Translations under genes and position numbers: made by a program
Part shown: piece by piece, positions 21,421 through 33,960 of the stretch
How positions within the stretch are numbered: position 1 is the stretch's first letter
Layout of the letters: the number at the start of each line of letters is the position of its first letter
The notes under the pieces: model-generated
Told to the model about the DNA's origin: nothing
Database searches by the model: none
The model's input: only the letters and a program-made list of their open reading frames with translations
Origin: Ampelomyces quisqualis
Lineage: Eukaryota > Ascomycota > Dothideomycetes > Pleosporales > Phaeosphaeriaceae
NCBI GenBank assembly: GCA_018398575.1
Contig: JAGTXZ010000020.1
Location: forward strand, 186,001-250,000
Direction of reading: 5' to 3'
DNA length: 64,000 nt

Positions 21421-24400
21421 ACTTCTCTATAAGTAATTTGTCTATATCTTTTTAATTAACCTACTTATTATATTCTAGTAGCTAGCCTTTCTATTTAACT
21501 AGGTAATTTACTAAACGTCTGTTACGCTGCTTTACTAGAACAGCTTTAACCTTATAGCGTTGCCCTAGCTTATTACTATTGTCTAGGTTAACAGGCTTAG
21601 GTAGAATTAATTCTTCCCTCTTCCTTAACACAAACAGCTAGAGCAAGGACGTATAGAATACAGGGTAGACCTTTATATATAATAGGAGTAAGATTCTAAA
21701 AGCTTATAAGCTAATTTACTTATCTACTAGAAAGGAGCCTATCTAGCGTAGTAACAGCTTTTTACTAGTGCTGCGCAAGCGTAAATGCTTTGTTAACAAG
21801 AAGATCTTATCCTCTAGCTTAAACCTTTAGGGCCTGTATTTCTTATTATAGTATTATTCTTAGTATTATAAACTTTTGTTCTAGTAATTAGCCAAAGCGT
21901 CCTAAGTTTGCATAAGCTTCTGCAACCTTTCTTTAATACTAGGAACTTTAGTAGGCACTATTAGCTTGCAGTTAAGGCGCAGGTAGAACCTATAGCAGGT
22001 AAAGAATAGAGATACTTCTAATGTAGCCTATCTAGTATTATTGTATACAAACTCTACTAGTAATAGAAGGTGTACCTAATTATTAGGTTAATTACCTATA
22101 AAAGCCCTTAAGTATTACTCTAGTATTTGATTTTAACGCTCTGTTTAGCTATCTATTTGCAGATAGAAGGTAGTGCTAAGCTAGCGCTTTATATTTGCTA
22201 CAAAGCAAAAGTCTACCTAGAACTAAGAAGTAAAGACACTTCCTTAATCTAATACAATACCTTTAGGCAAGCCAAAGAATTATACAACGTATTCTAAGAA
22301 TAGATCTGCTAATTATAAGGCAGTAACTGTTTTTTATATAGGGATATACTTAGCTATTTTTGTAGACCTATTAACTACAACAAGTATTGCGTTATATACA
22401 ACGCTGTAGCGCTTGGCAGGCAGTAGGCCTGTAACAAAATCTATTGTAATTTCTTGCTATAGTCTCTAAAGTTAGGGAAGCGCGTTTAATACGCTAGTAG
22501 GGCGCTGCTTAAGTAACTTTGTGCCTTAGCACACTAAGCAAGAGTTAATATACTCCTTAAGCTCTTTCTTAAGCCTAGGCTAATAGTAGTATTAGGCTAC
22601 AAGCTTAAGCGTTTTAGCTTACCTAAAATGGCTAGTAAGTAGATTATTATGATACAGCTTAAGAAGCTTAGCCTTAAGAGCTAGCTCTAGTAGAATATAC
22701 AGTTAGTCCTTAAACTAAAGGCCGCCTAAAGCGTTAAGCTTCTAGTGCCTTAGGCGTTCGCTAGCGCCTTAACAGGCAGACGCTAGGGATTTAACGTCTC
22801 TGCGTATCATAACTGCTTCTAGGTTATTCTGTTATACTTGTATACAGATTTTAAAGAAGGACTTAGAGAGTTCCTTATAAGCTAACTTCTCTAAGGCTGT
22901 AGCTCTTACTTGTAACTGCGTAACTCTTTAGGCTATTACTAGTCTACTCTTAGGAATCTCCTAATTAGGGCTGTAGCTCTTAGCTATTGCCTTAACACTA
23001 TACGTTAGGCTTTGTAACTGCGTAACCCTTTGGGTTACTACTAGTCTGCTTTTAGAGATCTCTTAATTAGGGCTGTAGCTTATAGCTATTACCTTAACGC
23101 TGTACGCTAGGCTTATAGAAACATCTTTACTAAGATGTAGAGTGCCTACTTGCTATTAAGCTATTATCTAGCTTTCTACTAACGCTAGCTTCTTACTAGG
23201 TAGCTTAGCTTAGGTTTCTACTAGCTGCAACTTCTTTTGCAGTGCTAGTAACATATCTAATAGTTAAACATCTAGCGTATTACTATTGTCTATAGGTTGC
23301 CTTAAAGGCCTATCTACAGAATTTGTCTTTCTAGACTAATGCTTAATCTTAAAGTTGTAAGCAGCTAGCTTTATTGCCTAGCTAGCCTATCTTCTAAACA
23401 GAGTTAATATGCCTATAAAGCCGCGTAGGTTGTTATAGTCTATCTATATTTCTAACCAAATTGCTAGCCCCTTAATATAGTAACGCTAGTGCTACACTAC
23501 TATAATAATAGTAAGGAGCTCTAGGTTGTATATATAGTAGTTCCTTTCTATAGGTAAGAGCTTTCTTAACCAGAAGGCTACAGGGTGCCAGTTCCTATCT
23601 GCATAGAGTTAGGAGAAGATACCTGCTACTTTCTAAATAGAGGTATTAGTTTCTAACTTAGATAGGAGTGTATAATTATAGTACTATAGAACAGGCGTAG
23701 TTGTAAACCTGTTGTATAGCTAGCGCTTTGCTTTCTCTACAGCGTTAGGCTAGTTAAAAGGACTAGACTTCTTCTCTTAAACTAATCCTTTTAGGAGATT
23801 AGTAATTAGGCTAACAATAACAGAAAAACTCTATATAAAGCGTTAATAGAAGTTTACAAAGCCTAAGAAGACTTAAACATTCTTAAAGGACGTTAGCGTA
23901 AGCTAATTAATAACTACGCAAACCTATTCTAGATCTATTATAACGCTATTAAGGCGTATAATAAACCCTAGGAACTTAACTTAGTTAGTAGCAAAGGTAC
24001 ACTTTTTTAAGTTAACAAAAAGACTGTATTCTCTTAGCTTAGCAAGTACTTTTCTTACCTGTTCCTAATAATCCTTTCTCTTTTAAGAAAAGATTAGGAT
24101 ATTATTAAGATAGACAACGCAAAAGATATCTCAATACAAGGCTAAGGATCTATTAATATACCTCTAGAACGTAGCAGGCGCGTTAGTTAGCCTAAAGAGT
24201 ATAACTATATACTTAAAGTAGCTGTATCGCGTGTAAAACGCTCTCTTTTACTTATTGCCTTACTAGATTCTAATCTAGTAATACGCGTTCTTAAGATCAA
24301 GCTTAGTAAACTTTACTAATCTATAGAGCTAATTAAGGGTTTCCCTAATTAAGAGAAGGGCTAGTCTGTTCTTCTTAGTAACTCAATTAAGGCCTTAATA

Positions 24401-24620
24401 ATCTACGCAAAGGCGTAGCGTTCTATCTTTTTTAGGCATAAATAGAATAGGTGCTCTTGCAGGGCTTATACTTTCTTAGATCTAGCCTAGGCTTTGCGCT
24501 ATTACTAAGTAGTTACGCAGTACGCTTAGCTCCTTTAGAAAGAGGTTATAGAGCAGCCTATATAGAGCTGTAGTTTCTTCTTCTAACTTAATAGCGTAGT
24601 TGCTTCTATAGTACTGTAGC
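21420..24620 (-). pseudogene. pol (RT, RNase H, integrase, chromodomain), Gypsy-4 copy A
   Basis: From right to left: RT with YLNNILIFS at about 24088-24130, where CA-containing codons survive unusually well, then the thumb and RNase H to about 23400. Integrase spans about 22700-21950, and a chromodomain about 21570-21425. Motifs match copy B codon by codon. Chromodomains of this class target integration to histone marks; whether this one did is unknown. Many TAG/TAA interruptions. Confidence 0.8.
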
Positions 24621-25269
24621 AGCGCGTTAGCAGCGTTACTGTTTGCAACGTCTTTAAAATCCTTAAGTTTAATAGGCTACAATAGGTATTTAGTAGAGAA
24701 GAATTATAGACTACCTACTAGGACTGCGTACACGCTTAGCTTGTTATAAAGGGATCCTGTAAAGGTTTTTACGTCTTTAACCCTTATTGTATTAGTGTTA
24801 AGCTTGTAGCGCTACTACTTTAACTTGCAGTTAATAACAACGCGCCCTTCTTTTAGGCTTAGTAGACCTAAAATAATAGGTTGTGCTGCATTAGTAATCC
24901 TATATAAGATAGTAGTAAAAGACTTAGTTATGCTCTAGTTATTCTTTATTGTTAGATAAGCTTAATAAGCGTAGAAGCTAGGTACAGTACTTAAGTTAAG
25001 TAAGCAGATATTTGGTAGCGCAGCGCTATTAATATAAGAGAGATCCTTAAGTAAGGCAACTCTCTTGTTAATAGTGCTAAGTTCTGCACTGTAGTTAATT
25101 AGGATTTGTATAGGCTGCACAGCACTATTATTACGCAGCGTTCTAAGTACTTTAATATAATTCTTTTATTGTAGTAGGACTTAGGCTGTTAAGGAGAAAG
25201 CTTCTCTTAGGCCTACTTGTTTTTTATTTATATTGCGTTTAAACTAGTAACAGGAGAAGAGCTGTTAAG

Positions 25270-25980
25270 CCTTAATCTATACTCTCTAGCCTAATAGCCT
25301 ATCTTGCTGCAATAGTAGCAGGCGTTAGTTAGCTTTAGGCTTAGGTTTGCAGTGCTAGTAACACAACGTTATAAAGCTGTTGTGTCTAGTTTAAGCTATA
25401 AAGTTTTTTCTATACTAAGCGTTTTTTGTATATAATAGTGTAGTAACAGTATACTACTACTGCAGCGTAAGTTGTCTTCTAGTGTTACAGCGCGTTTAAC
25501 AAGTTCTCTATAGGTAGTAGAAAACTTAGTGTAGTTAGAGAGAGCTACTTTAATTTCTAGGTAGAGTTTGCTACACAAGTGTATTACTAGGTGTTTCTGC
25601 TTGTAAAGGAGATTTACTTAATTTTCTAAAGTAGATAGATAGGCTGCGAATTTGTTTACTGTTTAGCTGTCCTTTTAGAATGCCTTTTAATACTGTATAG
25701 TAACTTAAAGCTCTCTATTTATAAGGCTCTTAATCTAATTAAGTAGAAAAGACATTATATTGCGCTACGCTAGCGTTTTGCTATTGTCTTTCTATTTCTT
25801 CTGTATCTATATCTGTTAAAACGTAGTTTGTAGGTACTAGAGAGTAAAGGCAATCTTTTAGTCCTTAAGCTAGAAGGCTAAGAGATCTAATTAAAAGGCA
25901 ATAGATAGCCTAGCCTTAAAGTCCTAATACTCTCTAATTCCCTTACTTTTAAAGACAAGAATTTTCTTAATCTTTAGCCT
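25270..25980 (-). pseudogene. gag with CCHC knuckle, Gypsy-4 copy A
   Basis: An open stretch of 60 codons (25396-25578) reads KLYLEIKVALSNYTKF and TYRELVKRAVTLEDNLR, matching gag of copy B, so it is a true remnant. The knuckle is at 25279-25320: C-x2-C-x4-Y-x4-Y/C, with His and the last Cys affected. Capsid sequence runs upstream to about 25980. Confidence 0.75.
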
Positions 25981-26356
25981 GCGCCCTAGTAGCGCTAATA
26001 GGTTAAGTTAAGAGCGTCGCGCTAGTAAGGACGTATTGCGTCCAACTAGAAGGGTTAGTAGATCTAGTTTATTTAGAGCGCCTAAGAGCTGTTTAGGAGA
26101 GAAGAGAGGCTGTTTACCTGCTAATAATTGCTCCTATTAGCGTACTTCTTCCTCTAGAGTCTAAATCTTAGCTTACTTCTTAAGCTCTTAGCGCTAGCGC
26201 TTTAGCTGCGCTAAGCGTTTGCCTAGGCTAAGTATTAATTTCTTATTAGAAGTGTTTTCTCTTAATAGGTTAGCTAGTAGGCTTAGGGGCAGATCCTAAT
26301 CTATTGTTATTAGGTAACTAGGCTGCTATTCTTTTGCAAGGTAGAGGAATTAAAAC

Positions 26357-26638
26357 TGTAAGAGGTTTATATAGCAGCAAAGTTACAAGATAACAATAGT
26401 AGTACAGGTAGAAGTAAGTTAATTCCTGTTCTACTACTTTAGTGCAGAACTACTCTTTTGTAGATATAACTAGACGCGTGTTCTTACAACTAGAATGTAC
26501 TAGGTCTGCGCTAGCGTAGCGCTGTTAAGACACTAGGGCAGCTATGCGCGTTCTATACGTAAGGACGCTAGAGTAGCGTTATTGTAGCGTAGGCGCATCG
26601 CTGCGCAACTAACAGCTCTACGCTATAGCATTCTTACA
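26357..26638 (-). repeat. 5' LTR of Gypsy-4 copy A
   Basis: 282 bp, TGTAAGAGG to TTCTTACA on the plus strand. Right flank gccta (26639-26643) is the better preserved copy of the duplicated site. The primer-binding region is the reverse complement of the bases before 26357 (aggaattaaaac). Confidence 0.92.
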
Positions 26639-26859
26639 GCCTAACACTTTCTTAGCCTCTTAGTTATACCTTACCTTTATCTTTAAGCTATAATAAAGAA
26701 CAAGCTTGTTCTTAGGCCTAATAGGGATACTTACTTTCTAGTTTACAGGTACCTAGTTAACTGTTCTAGCTATAGTAATATAATTAACTAGAGTAAGTGC
26801 TAGTTTATTAATAAGTTAAGCTAAATGTGTGCTAACATTTGCTCTAGTCAAATCAAATA

Positions 26860-27650
26860 AGAATAGGAAGCTAAGTTGCTTTCTTATTACTAAGCTTTAG
26901 TTAGTCTTTATTGCCCTTAAGTCTGTAGGAAAAACGTTTAGGCCTTATCTACTACTACTTGCTATTAGCTCTTTTTTAGAAACTAAGTAGGCAAGCTTAG
27001 TTGTTAAGACTAATAGGCCTCTACATATTAACAAGTTACTTTCTACTCTAGGTAATTACTTTAGTCTTAAGGATAACTTTAGAGCCAAGAAGTATAAGAT
27101 CTATAACGCCTATATTAAGAGCTTAATCTTAAGCTATACTAACTGCGCTATTAACATAGCTTCTATTAAGAATAAGTCTAAGTACTTGTACAGTTACTGC
27201 GCAAGAGCTAGTTAGACGTTTAAGTCTACTAGCTTATATATATAGTTTAGGTTCTAGGGTAAGCTGCTAAACAATAGTACTTATAGCAACTACTTATTCT
27301 CTTCTACTAAAGAGTAGTGTTTAATAAATTATAAGTAGCTAACGCCTTTTTAGTTATTCTTTTCTATTATTTCCCTAGAGTTATTTGCTAATTATTTATA
27401 GGCGCTCTAGTTATTCTGCGCAGCGTTAAGGGCACTAGGGCTGTTAAGCCCTTTTACATTACTCCTAGCCCTCTTATTCTTAATAACTTACCTTCTAAGA
27501 ATTTGCGCAATTGCAGAGTAATAGCTTAAGTAGCCTAAACAACTTCTCTAACAATTAGAGTTTCCTATTATAGATCTTACATGTAGTAGCTTTCTGTAAA
27601 ATTAACTCTTCTCTTTTAACGTATCTTTAGAGTTTATAGTTATGCTAAAG
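26860..27650 (+). pseudogene. antisense accessory frame aORF-A of Gypsy-1 copy C
   Basis: Plus-strand frame, antisense to this element's pol, equal to the minus-strand frame at 12250-13400 in copy B. Visible pieces: FRAKKYKIYNAYIKSLILSY, TNCAINIASIKNKSKYLY, SYCARAS. A Ser/Lys-rich part present in copy B (12291-12736) is absent here, the junction lying near 27514. Function unknown. Confidence 0.5.
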
Positions 27651-27949
27651 AGCACTACTTTTTCTTTCTTCTACAAAAAAAGAGGTCTCTTCTCTTTTCT
27701 AACTTTGCTTTAACTGCTGCTCTATTACTACTATTTGTTATTTTCTCTTACCTAACTAGCGTGTTTTTAGGCGCGTTGTTTTAACTGCGCGTTACCTAGG
27801 CTTTTATTAAATACTCTACCTTACCTTTGCTCTTAGACTCCTACACTTTCTTTCTAAGCCTGCTAATTACCTTACTTAGTATAGATTTCTACGCTGCTAC
27901 TTAATATTGCCTGCTTATTTGCTTCCTGCTGCGCCTAACGCTGCCTCTG

Positions 27950-29744
27950 CCTACTCCTTAGCCTTCCTGTAGGCTATATCCTAGTCCTAAGAGTAGTCTA
28001 TAGTGCTCTCCTACTCCCTCTCTATCTAGTAAGGCTGCTAAGGCTTTAGCTGTGTTATATAGGCTGTTGCCTAAGCTACTACTATTTAAAAAGCTGTCTA
28101 CTAAGCCTAAGGTTGCTAAGAGATATTCGCTAGCTCTCTAAACTCTCCTAACAACTCCTCTACTGCCTCTACCTAACGCTACTACCTTAGCTACAATTAA
28201 TAAGCTTCTTTAGCAGCTTAAACACGCGCTACTCTAAAATCCTTACCTATATAGTTCTATTCTGCGTCTATTATACTTACCTATTACTATTACTTTAGAG
28301 TCTAGTAATAAGTTCTTTAATGCAGCACAGTTAATATCTAGTAATCTGCCTAGTTTCTCTAATAATAGCCTAGGCTTCCTTAACAGCAATCTAGGCTTCT
28401 CTAATAACAACTTAGGCTTTCCTAAGTTGTCTATTAAAGTTCTAACAACTCTCTAGGCTTACAGTAAGCTAGCTAAGACTTAGAGCATAAGTAATAACAA
28501 GCTTTAAGCTTAGATTACTTAGCATTGCACGCTAACTCTAATAGCCTCTCTACTTACCCCTTAGTCTGTTGCTTAGACATCTCCTGTAAAGCCTATCTTC
28601 CCTAAGTATTATAGTAATAAGACTTCTAAGCTATATATCTATAAGAAGGTTACTTCTTCTTATAATACTATCTATAACTAGCGTAAGTAGTTTTTAAATA
28701 ACTTATTAGCTATTTTAGACTAATTTATTTATAGTTATAGCAATATTATCTAGCTAAATTACTATTAAGGTTATTGCTTAGCTCTAGCACATGCTTTTTA
28801 AGGTTAAAACTAATAGAGAAAACCTCTCTCTACTACTTGTTAACTGCGCCCTATCTTCTAAGCTTATAGAAGAAGGTAGATGTATACTAGCTATTTAGTT
28901 TAACTCCTTTAACATAAAGACTAATAGAATCTTAGTTAAGAATTACTTTTGCTTAAGTATAGGCTGCAACTTCCTTAAGAATAATCTAGCTATACTTATT
29001 CTATATTACAGTTAGTCTGCTTGTATATACTTAGACTCTAGCTAGTATAATGTTTAGCCTTACAGCTATTGCGCAAAGAGTAATTGCAAATACGCTTTTA
29101 GTAAGTGTTATAGTATTATTTATAATAGAAAGCGGCTGCTCTATAGTGCTTGCACTAACTGCTTATACAATATAGGCTTTTAGGCTTATTCTTATATAGG
29201 TAAGTCGCTAACTATTATTTAGAATTACTCTTTTCTAGAGACTTCTTTTAGAATTGCGCTAATATTATAGTAACTTAGGCAATTTAAAGCAATCTATTAA
29301 TTAAAGAGCCTTAACGCCTGCAACATTCTACTAATACTGCCTATTTCTGCTATATAAAGTTTTAGAGAATATACGTTCTACTTACAGTTTCTTGTTTTAA
29401 CTTGTTGCGCTACTATATAGTTTAATTAGAGTTTGTTTATTTAAGGTAGGCTGCTGCGCAATATAGTTAATAACAAGAGCTATTATAGTAAAGGGTCTTA
29501 CGTAACTAAAGAGCTACTAGAAGTCTTTAATAATAGTAACTCTAACTTTAATCCTTGTTAGACTATTAAAGAAGATTCTAAATCTAGGTCTAAAGGTAAG
29601 GCTAGCAAGTCTATAGATACTATTGCTAAGAATGCTGTTAATAATAGTAATAAGATAGAGGTTAACGTTAATATACCTGTTAATGCTAGCAATAATACTG
29701 CCGCTTCCTCTCTAGCTTCTAGATATTTAGAAGTCTTAGTGTAA
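27950..29744 (+). pseudogene. antisense accessory frame aORF-B of Gypsy-1 copy C, Cys-rich
   Basis: The 5' part (to about 28700) is Pro/Ser/Leu-rich and has three tandem heptads NNSLGF, NSNLGF, NNNLGF (about 28352-28425, 21-bp period). From about 28700 a different frame carries few stops: MLFKVKTNRENLSLLLVNC, then a Cys cluster at 29070-29162 (YCAKSNCKYAFSKCY ... ACTNC), then a tail with SRSKGKASKSIDTIAKNAV. The first likely end is TAA at 29742-29744. The frame change near 28700 may mark an intron or an indel. The Cys spacing suggests a zinc-binding fold; no family was recognised. Confidence 0.6.
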
Positions 29745-29879
29745 TGTCTTGTAGCGTTACGCTAATATAGCTTTTGAATAGCAAATGTATAGGCTAGTTT
29801 AGCTAGTGTTGCCTTTTAATTACTTGTGTAATTATTGTAAGCTGCGTCTGTTATATACTTTCTTACTATCTATTCTTGT

Positions 29880-31876
29880 TGTTATAGATGCCTTAAAGCT
29901 ATCCTTACAACTTTATACTTAGATCTATTAAAGTTTAGGTCCTTTTTAATATGCACTCTAACAGCTCTTTAGCGCAATTTTGCTAATTGTTTTAAATCTA
30001 AATTTTTATCCTTATCTACCTTAGTAGTATTCTTAAGCCTTTTAGAACACTAGTATACTACTAATTCTCCTACTAGTTGTAGGATATCCTGCCCATAACT
30101 AGAGAGCGCCTAATCTTTAGTCTTACTAGTAGATAGGCTCTAGTTAATAAGCTTTAGGTCTACTTTAGTGCGCTAATAGAACTTCTTTAACCTATTGCCT
30201 AGCGTATAGCTTTAAAACAGTGCTCTATTAAGCTTCTTAAGGTTGTACTAGCCCTTTTCTCTAACCTTATATATTCTAAATAGCTCTTGCTATTTTAGAA
30301 GAAACTTGCTAAGCACTAATTAGTTGTTGTTGTAGTAGGAATCCCTTAGTAACACTAGGTCGATAACCCTTAACTTGTCTGTTCTTATAACTCTACTCTT
30401 ATTAAAGTAGTTCTTATTGTTATTTCTTAGTTAGACTGTTCTAGCAATAGACTTTTACAACCTAATATCTCTCTTTTTAAATTAATAAGCCTTTATAGCT
30501 AAGAGCAAAGTAGTATTAGTTACTTCTTTCTAGAGTAGAGTCTGCTAGGTTAGTATACACAATTTAATAGGCAGTACGTGTTTGCAACTACATATAAGAA
30601 AAGCTAAAGTCTTTCTAGTTGCACGCTTAACACTAGTCTAATTAGCCTACAGAACTTAGTCTAAGTAGTTAACCTATATCCCGCTAAGCTTCTTTAAAGT
30701 ATCTACTATTAGCGCGTGTCCTTGTTTAATTAAGCCTTAACCCTGCAGATAATAGGCGCTAGCTACTACTCTATTAATTCTAAATTGCTGTTACAAGTTA
30801 ATTAGTAGATGCTTGTTTTTAGAGCCTCTATTAACTAAAATTTTAAGTAGTAGGCCCTATTAGCAGAAGACTTTTTGTTCTAGAAACTTAATAATAGATG
30901 CTAAGTCTGCGTTTAATAGGGCTTTAGCTTTAGCCTACTGCGTTGTAGTGCATTAGGCAACTACAAGAAACTTCTTACCTCTAGCTAGAGGCATATAGAC
31001 TACGTCTATTAATATCTAGCTAAAGAGTATTATTAGAGGAGTTATTAGCTAGAGTTTCTCTTAAACTGTTACTAAGGCGTGTACTTAACACTCTAGGCAT
31101 AACTTAACGTAGAACTTAACATCCTTATATTATCCTTCCTAATAATAACGCGCCTAAACTTTGCGCTATATGCCTTTCTTTCTATAGTGTTTAGATTTAT
31201 TGTGCATAGCTTTAATAATAGCTAAACATTTGTTAGGTTTGTCTATAATCTACTGTAGCAGGCGTTTTCTAGTTAGTATTAAGAAAAGGTGCCTCTCTCT
31301 TACTATTAATTTAAGTGCTCTTCTTGTAAACTTTTTTATTTTGGCTCTTAAAAGGCTATTAGGCTAACAGTAGAATAGAATCTAACAAGCCTAAGCCTAA
31401 GACTCTTTGCTATAGGCTTTATCTAGCAGGTTTTTCTTAGAACTAACGTTAGCCTTGTATACTCTATAACGCCGATTACATGCGCGCAGCTATAGAGTAA
31501 TAGTAAGCTATACTAAATTTAAATAAGTGTTAATAAAATCTTTAATATCCTCCTCTAGCTTCTTAGGTAGCTTCTATCCTAGCTCTTTAGGTCTTCTTAA
31601 AAGAGCGTTAGCTACTACGTTTTTCTTGCCTTTGATATAGACTATGTTAAATTCCTATATATTAAGGAGTGCTAGCTACTGCGTAACAAGAGCTTCTAGT
31701 AAGTTAGTTACACTTTGTTAAAGTTATGCAACTAGTATCTTTGCGTCTATTTCTATAGTAATCTCTACTCTATACAGGTAGGTCTAAAACCTCTTTAGCA
31801 CTAGGAGCAGGGCTTTGCATTTATGTTTTCTTAAGTCCTAATTTTGTTTAGATTTAGACTAAACCCTACTTTTGTA
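29880..31876 (-). pseudogene. integrase and RNase H remnant, Gypsy-1 copy C
   Basis: Reverse complement of copy B from about 9990 down to 7920. It keeps the integrase C-terminal region (about 30150-30350), the catalytic core (to about 31100), the zinc-binding domain (about 31080-31250) and RNase H (about 31560-31850). RT and protease are missing because of the deletion ending at 31877. Confidence 0.8.
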
Positions 31877-32745
31877 CTAGATAGAGTGCTTTTTGTTAGT
31901 AACTAAAGGGTAGTAGGTTAGAAGTTTATTCCTAGCTTAATTCTAGATTTAAAGTTGTTTTGTTACAGTAGAGCTAATAGTTGTTTAGCTACTAGTTCTA
32001 CTTTAAACTCTACCTCTAGTTTAAAGGCTCTTATAGCTTCTGCTAGATTTAATATACGCGCTTCTTTCTCTACTTCTAGGCGCTTTACTAGATAGTCTTA
32101 GATCTTTTTGTACTTAAAGTTCTTTAGAGTGTCTGCTTTTAGACTAAACTTCTCTAAGATCTTTGTTGCGTGTTAGAGCAGCAGTCTCTTAACAAGGTAG
32201 TAGCTGTAGCAGTCCTTATTAATAGTGCCTGCTTTAATATACCTTTTACTGCAGATTTAAAAGTCTTGCAGGTAGTCTCTAATCTTTAGGTCAAATCTTA
32301 TTTAGTACTAACCTAGCTAGTGTTTAAAGTACTCTACACGCTCTTTCTATTAACCTTTATTATTGTTTCTAAAGCGTTGTTAGAGGCTATTACAGAGCTT
32401 TCTCTACAAGTAGTTGTCCTAGGCTTCTACATACTCTTTAGATGCCTGTATAATAGTCCTCTGTCTTAGCTTATAGCAGGTAACTAGCCTGTTAATTATT
32501 ATCTAGTCTATAAAGCTATAGTACTTTAAGAAGTCCTTAAAGCGCTCTAGAAAGTCTATAATATTAGTCCTATTAATTAACAGTATGTTTTCTACTAGGT
32601 AAGACAGTAACTACGTTATGTATAATAGAGGCTGCACTTAGTTAAGCAACTCTACTAGTATCTAAAGAGCTCTTAATATTAAGTTATCTTAGCTTATACT
32701 TCTACGCCTAGAGTACTCTTCTAATAGCTATTTAGCCTACTTCTC
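31877..32745 (-). pseudogene. gag capsid remnant, Gypsy-1 copy C
   Basis: Corresponds to copy B about 3997 down to 3130. Capsid coding sequence is recognisable on the minus strand. On the left it is joined directly to RNase H by the 3.93-kb deletion, and on the right it is cut by Gypsy-2 at the duplicated site ttctc. The gene resumes at 46331. Confidence 0.75.
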
Positions 32746-33021
32746 TATAAGAGGGCTAACCCTTAGGGTAATTGCTAGTAGTATAAAGGTTGTGAATTTG
32801 ATACCTATAGCTAATACTAGGTCCTAGGGATTTTATAGTAGCTATCTAGACCCTAACAGCTCTAGTTTAGAGCAGTATTTGGGTTCTAGTCTAGAGCAGA
32901 GTTTTAGTTCTAGGCTCTAGACTTCTTGTGGCGTTCTAGTGCAGAAGGTGTTAGGCCTCTCTATTCTAGGACCTAAGGTTTTTCTATAACTAAGAGATTC
33001 TCTAGGTAGTAGCCTATTACA
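32746..33021 (-). repeat. 3' LTR of Gypsy-2
   Basis: 276 bp, TATAAGAGGG (originally TGTAAG) to CCTATTACA. It retains more CA/TG dinucleotides than most of the window. Contains short tandem pieces around agtctagagcag (two near copies). Confidence 0.92.
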
Positions 33022-33718
33022 ATACTCTCTTATTCTAGCGCTAGCGTAAGCAAGACGTGCGTTACACTAAAATAAAAACAGCGCTGTTTAGAATAATAGT
33101 TCTATATCCTTAACTCTCTTTTTAGATAGCACTATATACTACTTAAGCCTTGCATTCTATACTATAACCTACTCTACACTTCTTATAGTGCTCTAGCGCA
33201 TTCTCTATATTATCTTGTTATCCTCTATAATACTATGGTCTCTGCGCGCCTTTCCTAGGAAGCGCGCTTATAGTAAGAGTCCTGCTATAGTAAGTCTAAC
33301 CTATCTAGTAGTATCTATCTATATTGCTAATAGTAATAGAAACTAGCTAATATTATTATTAAGAGCGCGCTTAATCTGCTGTGCTATTTGGCCTACGCTA
33401 TTTAGCAGCTTAAGAGCAAAGACTAGAAGTGCAAGATTACTTCTATAGAGTTAACTTACTCTAGCTGCAAGGTTAAGCACATTACCTATAGGCCTGTAAG
33501 TTATTTTAGTATTCCTAATTTACCTAGGCCTATTCTTATTGCTTTCTAGGTGCTAGACGTCCTTAAGATCGCAGTTATCTTGCTTTGCGACGCTTTGGCT
33601 ATAGACTCTAAGCTTAAAAAGTTATTAACTAGGCATTCTATAGCTAGTCTGCGTACTAGTTTTGTTAAGAAGTTGTAGGCTGCCTAGGTAAAGTTGCGCA
33701 GGAACAATAAGTCTAGCT

Positions 33719-33960
33719 TACAGTAGTAAATAGGTAGGGGTTAAGTAGGGTTAGAGTAGCTTTACGTAAGACCCTAAACCTACCTAACCTTCTACCCAAT
33801 CTTTTTACGCTAATAGGGGGTATAGGTTAGGGTAGAGGTAATTAATTGTAGGTTAAAGTTAGGTTGCATAAGTTTAGCGCAATTAATTAAAATTTAATAT
33901 ATAGTATACCTTCTAAACAGATTATTAGCGCAATAAGAGGTGCATAAGTATAATCTAAGT
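33719..33960 (+). repeat. left terminal and subterminal repeats of the hAT
   Basis: After the inverted repeat come several GGTTAGGG/GGGTTAAG-like motifs in both orientations (for example aagtagggttagagtag, ggtataggttagggtag). hAT transposases bind short subterminal motifs in such clusters. The resemblance to telomeric TTAGGG is probably accidental. Confidence 0.6.

Larger units (their letters stand above)
19659..26638 (-). mobile_element. Gypsy-4 copy A, full-length chromovirus-type retrotransposon (6.98 kb)
   Basis: Two 282-bp LTRs. The duplicated target is accta/gccta, the difference being a G-to-A change after insertion. The minus strand carries gag, protease, RT, RNase H, integrase and a chromodomain. 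The plus strand carries an antisense frame between pol and the 3' LTR. Copy B (48728-62725) is the same element in the opposite orientation. It sits inside Gypsy-1 copy C. Confidence 0.92.
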
